Assembly: GCA_019419895.1 (NCBI GenBank)
Contig: JAHZIE010000073.1
Span: forward strand, 4,279 to 10,176
Source of the DNA: Clostridiales bacterium
Lineage (GTDB): Bacteria > Bacillota > Clostridia > Oscillospirales > Acutalibacteraceae
Length of the DNA stretch: 5,898 nt
Reading direction: 5' to 3'
Shown: piece after piece, positions 1 to 3,746 of the stretch
Position numbering within the stretch: position 1 is the stretch's first letter
Layout of the letters: the number at the start of each line of letters is the position of its first letter
Notes under the pieces: generated by a model
The model's database searches: none
What the model was told of the DNA's origin: nothing
The model's input: only the letters and a program-made list of their open reading frames with translations
Made by a program: the position numbers and the translations under genes

Positions 1-1
1 G

Positions 2-124
2 GCGGAGTATTTTGATGTGGAACACCGGAATCCAGCGTTTTTTGATTTCTCCCGCACCGGCTTAATCGTGGTTTCGAAGCGAAAGCAAAATGATTATATC
101 ATACTTCCCGTTTTTCGGCTATAG
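2..124 (+). CDS. C-terminal fragment of an unidentified upstream gene
   Basis: One frame is open from the left edge for 40 codons and ends at TAG (122-124). The visible tail begins AEYFDVEHRNPAFFDF and ends in a basic, then hydrophobic, stretch (SRTGLIVVSKRKQ, then IILPVFRL). The other two forward frames stop earlier (at 13-15 and 63-65), so this is the best candidate for a real gene end. The length is too short to assign a family, and I do not recognise it. A new promoter begins only 16 bases after the stop, so the downstream yqeY is probably not dependent on this gene's transcript. No clear terminator is visible after the stop. Confidence 0.5.
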   Translation, partial: AEYFDVEHRNPAFFDFSRTGLIVVSKRKQNDYIILPVFRL

Positions 125-140
125 AAAGGAAAGGGGATAT

Positions 141-169
141 TTGACTTTTCCTTTTGGGAAACGTATACT
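141..169 (+). promoter_or_regulatory. Sigma-A-type promoter for yqeY
   Basis: TTGACT (141-146) and TATACT (164-169) are separated by exactly 17 bases. Each hexamer matches the TTGACA/TATAAT consensus at five of six positions. Transcription would begin near 176, giving an untranslated leader of about 60 bases before the yqeY start at 237. Confidence 0.8.
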
Positions 170-236
170 AAAATTATGAAAAACCTTGCGCTTTGAAAGG
201 CGGAGGCTGAAAAACAAGGAAAGGGATGCTTTTTGT

Positions 237-683
237 ATGACAAAAATAGATTTGGTGCGCCAGGAAATGATGACGGCGATGAAAAACAAGGATAAGGCGA
301 GAAAGGACGCGCTTTCACTGCTTTTGTCCGCGCTGAAGGCCAAGTTTATCGATAAGCGGGAGGATTTGACCCAAGAGGAAGAAAATGCCATTATCCTCAG
401 GGAAATCAAGAAGGCGCAGGAAACGATGGAAAGCGCTCCAGCCGATCGTACCGATATTATAGAGGAATGCAGAACCCGAATTGCGGTCTATTCGGAATTC
501 GCGCCGAAGCAGATGGATGCGGATGAAATCCGGGAAATTGTAAAAAATGTCCTTTCTGATTTAGGGCTGGACGCGCCCACCGCCAAGGAAAAGGGATTGA
601 TTATGAAGAACCTGATGCCGAGGGTAAAGGGCAAAGCTGACGGTGCCGTGGTGAACCAGGTGGTAAGCGAGTTTCTGAAATAG
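237..683 (+). CDS. yqeY: GatB/YqeY domain-containing protein
   Basis: This 148-residue protein matches the small YqeY family. The family carries the tRNA-binding-type domain also found at the C-terminus of GatB, a subunit of the amidotransferase that makes Gln-tRNA(Gln) and Asn-tRNA(Asn). The precise role of stand-alone YqeY is not settled; it is a soluble cytoplasmic helical protein. Family hallmarks are a charged helical N-terminus (MKNKDKARKDALSLLLSALK), the REIKKAQETME segment, the F-x-PKQM-x-x-x-EI segment near residues 93-103, and a C-terminal GKADGAVVNQVVSEFLK resembling the usual KGKADGxxVNxxV ending. The ATG at 237 is preferred over an in-frame TTG at 186 because AAGGAAAGGG lies just upstream, the length then fits the family, and the extra residues are basic and unconserved. 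The gene has its own promoter. Its last 18 codons form the first unit of a 75-bp tandem repeat that continues beyond the stop, but the protein itself appears full length. Confidence 0.93.
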   Translation: MTKIDLVRQEMMTAMKNKDKARKDALSLLLSALKAKFIDKREDLTQEEENAIILREIKKAQETMESAPADRTDIIEECRTRIAVYSEFAPKQMDADEIREIVKNVLSDLGLDAPTAKEKGLIMKNLMPRVKGKADGAVVNQVVSEFLK

Positions 684-860
684 GAGAGAGAAAATGCTTT
701 GCCCGGCAAAGCTGACGGTGCCGTGGTGAACCAGGTGGTAAGCGAGTTTCTGAAATAGGAGAGAGAAAATGCTTTGCCCGGCAAAGCGGATGGCGCCGTG
801 GTGAACCAGGTGGTAAGTGAGTTTCTGAAATAGGGGAGAAGAAATGCTTTGCCCGGCAAA
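631..860 (+). repeat. 75-bp tandem repeat of the yqeY 3' end (three units plus a partial edge)
   Basis: Units lie at 631-705, 706-780 and 781-855, and 856-860 begins a fourth before unique sequence resumes. Each unit holds the coding end of yqeY (KADGAVVNQVVSEFLK and stop), then a purine-rich spacer, an ATG and TGCTTTGCCCG. Units 1 and 2 are identical over 75 bases. Unit 3 differs at 788, 791, 794, 818, 835, 840 and 841. The period is a multiple of three, so all units stay in the yqeY frame, but each has its own TAG (681, 756, 831), so only unit 1 belongs to the protein. Unit junctions contain GCTTTGCC-C-GGCAAAGC inverted repeats (696-712 and 771-787), able to form short hairpins with no T-tract. 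The array also creates a repetitive open frame on the opposite strand, which I treat as an artefact. Confidence 0.95.
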
Positions 861-1057
861 TCAGACTGTGCTACATAAGGCTGAATCAAATTGAAAGGAG
901 GGGGGCGCCGGGCGTTTCTCTTCCTTTTGTTTTTTCCTGCCGCCCTTATGGGAGATATGGTTTCAAATATTATTTTTCCTCCAGTCGTTTGTCATGAACG
1001 GGAATACAAAATGGGGAGGAGGATAAAATGCCCCCGCTCTATTTTGAAAAAAAACCC
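861..1057. other. Intergenic gap without a confident gene
   Basis: Between the yqeY repeat array and the rhamnosidase promoter I see no recognisable protein or RNA gene. A G-rich block (897-905) followed by a T-rich stretch (915-936, including TTTTGTTTTTT) hints at a weak terminator. The only pairing I find there, AAAGGA (894-899) with TCCTTT (922-927), leaves a 22-base loop and is unconvincing. An AT-rich segment lies near 961-978. The strong purine-rich ribosome-binding-like sequence at 1013-1022 belongs to the possible leader ORF described separately. Confidence 0.5.
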
Positions 1058-1135
1058 CTGACATTTTATGACGGTTATGATAAAATGAAAGCAGTTCCCG
1101 CGATAGTGGTGTGGGGAAATATCATTTCAAAATGA
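1028..1135 (+). CDS. Possible 35-codon leader ORF upstream of the rhamnosidase
   Basis: ATG at 1028 is preceded by GGAGGAGG (1015-1022) with five bases between, a very strong ribosome binding site. The frame runs 35 codons (beginning MPPLYFEKKPLTFYDGY) to TGA at 1133-1135. That stop overlaps an ATG at 1132 that is in frame with the rhamnosidase, and lies 20 bases before its preferred start at 1156. This could be a translated leader peptide or a translational coupling device. Against it, the best rhamnosidase promoter lies inside the ORF, so a transcript from that promoter would not carry the ORF's start. The peptide has no recognisable family. Confidence 0.25.
   Translation: MPPLYFEKKPLTFYDGYDKMKAVPAIVVWGNIISK
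1058..1086 (+). promoter_or_regulatory. Sigma-A-like promoter for the rhamnosidase gene
   Basis: CTGACA (1058-1063) and TAAAAT (1081-1086) are spaced by 17 bases, each one mismatch from consensus. Transcription would start near 1093, leaving about 63 bases of leader before the start codon at 1156. An inverted repeat overlaps both elements, which suggests regulated use. Confidence 0.6.
1062..1087. promoter_or_regulatory. Inverted repeat across the promoter, candidate operator
   Basis: CATTTTAT (1062-1069) and ATAAAATG (1080-1087) are perfect 8-base inverted repeats separated by 10 bases. The left arm enters the -35 element and the right arm covers the -10 element, so a protein bound here would block RNA polymerase. 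A third copy of ATAAAATG occurs at 1023-1030. The arms are AT-rich and the regulator is unknown, so chance similarity remains possible. Confidence 0.4.
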
Positions 1136-1141
1136 AAGAAA

Positions 1142-1147
1142 AGAGGA
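1142..1147 (+). promoter_or_regulatory. Ribosome binding site that selects the rhamnosidase start
   Basis: AGAGGA lies eight bases before ATG 1156. The upstream in-frame candidates, GTG 1111 and ATG 1132, have no comparable purine-rich site, so 1156 is the preferred start. Confidence 0.6.
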
Positions 1148-1155
1148 CGGTGCCC

Positions 1156-3669
1156 ATGCTGAAGTGCTGTGAGCTTCGCTGTGAATATGAAAAGGAACCT
1201 ATGGGAATCGATGTTGAAGTTCCCCGGTTTTCCTGGAAATTGGAAAGCAGCGATCAAAATGTTCTGCAGACGGCCTATGAAGTGGTTGTGGACGGAATGT
1301 GGGAGAGCGGAAAGGTAGAATCCGATAGAAGTATTCATGTAGAATATGCGGGGAAAAAACTTTCTCCTTGTACCTGCTATACCTATCGTGTCAGGGTTTG
1401 GGATAATTACGGCGGCTGCTCTGACTGGGAAGAGAGTGCCTTTGAAACGGGACTCATGGACAGCGTCAACTGGAAGGCCAACTGGATCGGTTTGTCTGAG
1501 GAAATGCTCAGCGTCTGCCCAGTTTTCAGAAAGGAATTTAAAATCAGGGGGAAAGTGGCCAGCGCCCGGATTTACGCTAGTTCTTATGGGCTGTATGAAA
1601 TTTTTCTCAACGGCCTGCGGGTGGGAGACAGGTATCTCACTCCGGGCTTTACACAGTATGAGAAGCGCGTCCAATACCAGATTTACGATGTCACCGGGCT
1701 GCTCAAAGATGGGAAAAACGCGGTCGGCGTTCCGGTGGGAAAAGGCTGGTGCCGGGGAAGATATCCGGCGGACGGAAACAATATCTATAAGCGTAAAGCG
1801 TCTCTTTTGTTTCAGATGCGCGTTGTATATGAGGACGGCACCCAGGATATTATCATATCCGATGAAAGCTGGAAATGCGGGGAAAGCGCTGTTTTATCCT
1901 CGGAAATTTATGACGGCGAAATCTACGACGCGAGAAAAGAACAGCCCTTCAGCGTTGTCGGCTTTGATGACAGCGGCTGGAAAAACGCCTGTCTGCTCAA
2001 AGAATATGACGTCCGGGAGGTTGTCGCCCAGGAATCTGAACCGGTTAGGATTGTTGATACCATCGCCCCAGTTTCTCTTATCCGCACGCCTAAAAACCAG
2101 CTGGTGATTGATTTTGGACAAAACCTGGTGGGCTGGGTAGAATTTAAGGTGAAGGGAAAAGCGGGAGACCTGGTTCTTCTGCGTCATGGTGAGGTTTTGG
2201 ACAAGGAAGGAAACTTCTATAACGCAAACCTCCGTTCCGCCCGCCAGAAAGTAGAATATACCCTTAAGGGTGGGGAGGAGGAGAGTTATTCCCCACATTT
2301 CACCTTTTTTGGCTTCCGGTATGTTTTCATTGAAAAATTCCCAGGGGAACCTGCCCTGGAGCAGTTTACAGCCCGGGTGATTTGTACGGATATGGAGCGG
2401 ATTGGGCATTTTACCTGTTCGGATCCTTTGGTGAATCAGCTGTATCATAACGTTATATGGGGACAGCTGGGTAATTTTGTGGACATTCCCACCGATTGCC
2501 CCCAGCGTGACGAGCGGGCGGGATGGACTGGGGACGCGCAGGTCTTTGCCGCCACTGCCGCTAAAAATATGAACGTTGCTAAATTCTTTACCAAGTGGCT
2601 CCATGATATGACCCTCAGTCAAAGAGAGGACGGGGCGGTCGGGGTGATTGTTCCCCGCCTGCATTTTCTGAATACTTCCTCCGCATGGGGAGACGCCGCC
2701 ACCATCTGCCCGTGGGCCATGTATGAGGCTTATGGGGATAGTCGTCTGCTGGAAGAACAATATGGCTGCATGAAGGGCTGGGTGGAATATATCCGCTCCC
2801 AGGGGGACAATGAATACCTTTGGAATACAGGAAACCAGCTAGGCGACTGGCTGGCTCTGGATAAGGAAACCTCCGGAAATTATACCGGCGCCACGCCGAC
2901 AGATCTCATTGCCACCGCCTTTTACGCCCATTCCTGCGATCTTGTGGCCAGGGCTGCCGGAGCGCTTGGAATGGTGGAAGCTGCGGAAAAATACAGCCGT
3001 CTCCATGCGCGCGTTGTGGAAGAATTCCAAAAAGAGTTTATCACTCCCAGCGGCCGCCTTGTCTGTGATACCCAAACAGGCTATGTCCTGGCCCTCCATT
3101 TCCACCTGACGCCCATGCGTGAACGGGCGGTGGAGGAACTGGTGCGCCTGATCAGGGAAAAGGGCAACCATCTGACGACTGGTTTTGTGGGAACGCCTTA
3201 TCTTTGCAAAACCCTTTCGGACAATGGATATGGAGAGCTTGCCTACGAGCTGCTGCTACAAAAGACCTATCCTTCTTGGCTTTATTCTGTTACCAAGGGA
3301 GCTACTACAATCTGGGAGCATTGGGACGGTATCCGGGAAGACGGCACTTTCTGGAGTAAGGACATGAACTCCTTTAACCACTACGCTTATGGTTCCATCG
3401 CCGACTGGCTTTATGAAACCGCGGCGGGAATTGGACAGAAGGAGCCCGGCTACCGCAGGATCCTCATCGCCCCCATGCCGGATAAAAGGCTGACCCATCT
3501 TTCCGCAAGCATTGACACCATGTATGGAGAAATCGCGTCCTCATGGAAAGAAGAGGGTGGAAAATATGTCTACCATATCAGGATCCCATGCAATACCCAG
3601 GCGGAAATCCGTCTGCCGTCGGGCAGGGTGGAGCATGTGGGCTCTGGCAGTTATGAGTGTGTGGAATAA
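1156..3669 (+). CDS. Glycoside hydrolase family 78 alpha-L-rhamnosidase
   Basis: This 837-residue protein should hydrolyse terminal alpha-L-rhamnose from plant glycosides or pectin-derived oligosaccharides with inversion. Domain order follows GH78: an N-terminal fibronectin-like sandwich (about 4-105, LRCEYEKEPMGIDVEVPRFSW), a rhamnosidase N domain (about 133-300, with YEIFLNGLRVGDRYLTPG and DGEIYDARKE), a concanavalin-like domain (about 300-405, IDFGQNLVGW at 318-327), an (alpha/alpha)6 catalytic barrel (about 413-745) and a C-terminal beta domain (to 837). The barrel carries TDCPQRDERAGWTGD, with D447, E453 and D460; E453 is the expected general acid. GATTIWEHWDG holds E721, the expected general base. 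Both catalytic segments are intact. I see no signal peptide or membrane segment, so the enzyme is probably cytoplasmic. The start is set by AGAGGA before ATG 1156; an in-frame GTG at 1111 would add 15 unconserved residues. Its linkage preference cannot be read from sequence. A terminator follows, then a beta-helix enzyme gene 77 bases downstream. Confidence 0.93.
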   Translation: MLKCCELRCEYEKEPMGIDVEVPRFSWKLESSDQNVLQTAYEVVVDGMWESGKVESDRSIHVEYAGKKLSPCTCYTYRVRVWDNYGGCSDWEESAFETGLMDSVNWKANWIGLSEEMLSVCPVFRKEFKIRGKVASARIYASSYGLYEIFLNGLRVGDRYLTPGFTQYEKRVQYQIYDVTGLLKDGKNAVGVPVGKGWCRGRYPADGNNIYKRKASLLFQMRVVYEDGTQDIIISDESWKCGESAVLSSEIYDGEIYDARKEQPFSVVGFDDSGWKNACLLKEYDVREVVAQESEPVRIVDTIAPVSLIRTPKNQLVIDFGQNLVGWVEFKVKGKAGDLVLLRHGEVLDKEGNFYNANLRSARQKVEYTLKGGEEESYSPHFTFFGFRYVFIEKFPGEPALEQFTARVICTDMERIGHFTCSDPLVNQLYHNVIWGQLGNFVDIPTDCPQRDERAGWTGDAQVFAATAAKNMNVAKFFTKWLHDMTLSQREDGAVGVIVPRLHFLNTSSAWGDAATICPWAMYEAYGDSRLLEEQYGCMKGWVEYIRSQGDNEYLWNTGNQLGDWLALDKETSGNYTGATPTDLIATAFYAHSCDLVARAAGALGMVEAAEKYSRLHARVVEEFQKEFITPSGRLVCDTQTGYVLALHFHLTPMRERAVEELVRLIREKGNHLTTGFVGTPYLCKTLSDNGYGELAYELLLQKTYPSWLYSVTKGATTIWEHWDGIREDGTFWSKDMNSFNHYAYGSIADWLYETAAGIGQKEPGYRRILIAPMPDKRLTHLSASIDTMYGEIASSWKEEGGKYVYHIRIPCNTQAEIRLPSGRVEHVGSGSYECVE

Positions 3670-3680
3670 AAAATAGCAGC

Positions 3681-3710
3681 GCCGGGGACGGAGAGACGTT
3701 CCCGGCTTTT
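3681..3710 (+). terminator. Intrinsic terminator after the rhamnosidase gene
   Basis: GCCGGGGACG (3681-3690) and CGTTCCCGGC (3697-3706) form a 10-base-pair stem with one G-U pair and a six-base loop (GAGAGA), followed by TTTT (3707-3710). The T-tract is short, so readthrough into the next gene is likely in part. It begins 12 bases after the TAA stop. Confidence 0.8.
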
Positions 3711-3736
3711 GTACGGCTATCTTATGTGAACAAAAT

Positions 3737-3741
3737 GGAGG
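3737..3741 (+). promoter_or_regulatory. Ribosome binding site for the beta-helix gene
   Basis: GGAGG lies five bases before ATG 3747, supporting that start over the in-frame ATG 3735, whose own codon runs into this site and which lacks an upstream site. I find no convincing separate promoter between the terminator and this gene. Confidence 0.65.
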
Positions 3742-3746
3742 GAGAA

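Noticed and set aside
186..236. N-terminal extension of YqeY from an in-frame TTG
   Set aside because: The added residues are basic and unlike the family start, and a better ribosome binding site precedes ATG 237.
631..860. CRISPR-like array
   Set aside because: Units are contiguous 75-base tandem copies of a coding sequence with no unique spacers.
488..889. Minus-strand open frame encoding a repeated peptide
   Set aside because: The repetition is simply the reverse reading of the 75-bp tandem array. The + strand frame is the conserved yqeY gene.
894..936. Possible terminator after the repeat array
   Set aside because: A T-rich tract is present, but the only stem found is six base pairs around a 22-base loop, which is too weak to call.
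1086..1099. Possible catabolite-repression (cre) site, TGAAAGCAGTTCCC
   Set aside because: The left half matches the cre consensus, and the position near the transcript start is right, but the central CG is CA and the right half is poor.
1894..2760. Minus-strand open frame of 288 codons inside the rhamnosidase gene
   Set aside because: It lies wholly opposite the conserved GH78 coding sequence and has no recognisable domain; the same applies to the other antisense frames in 1075-3819.
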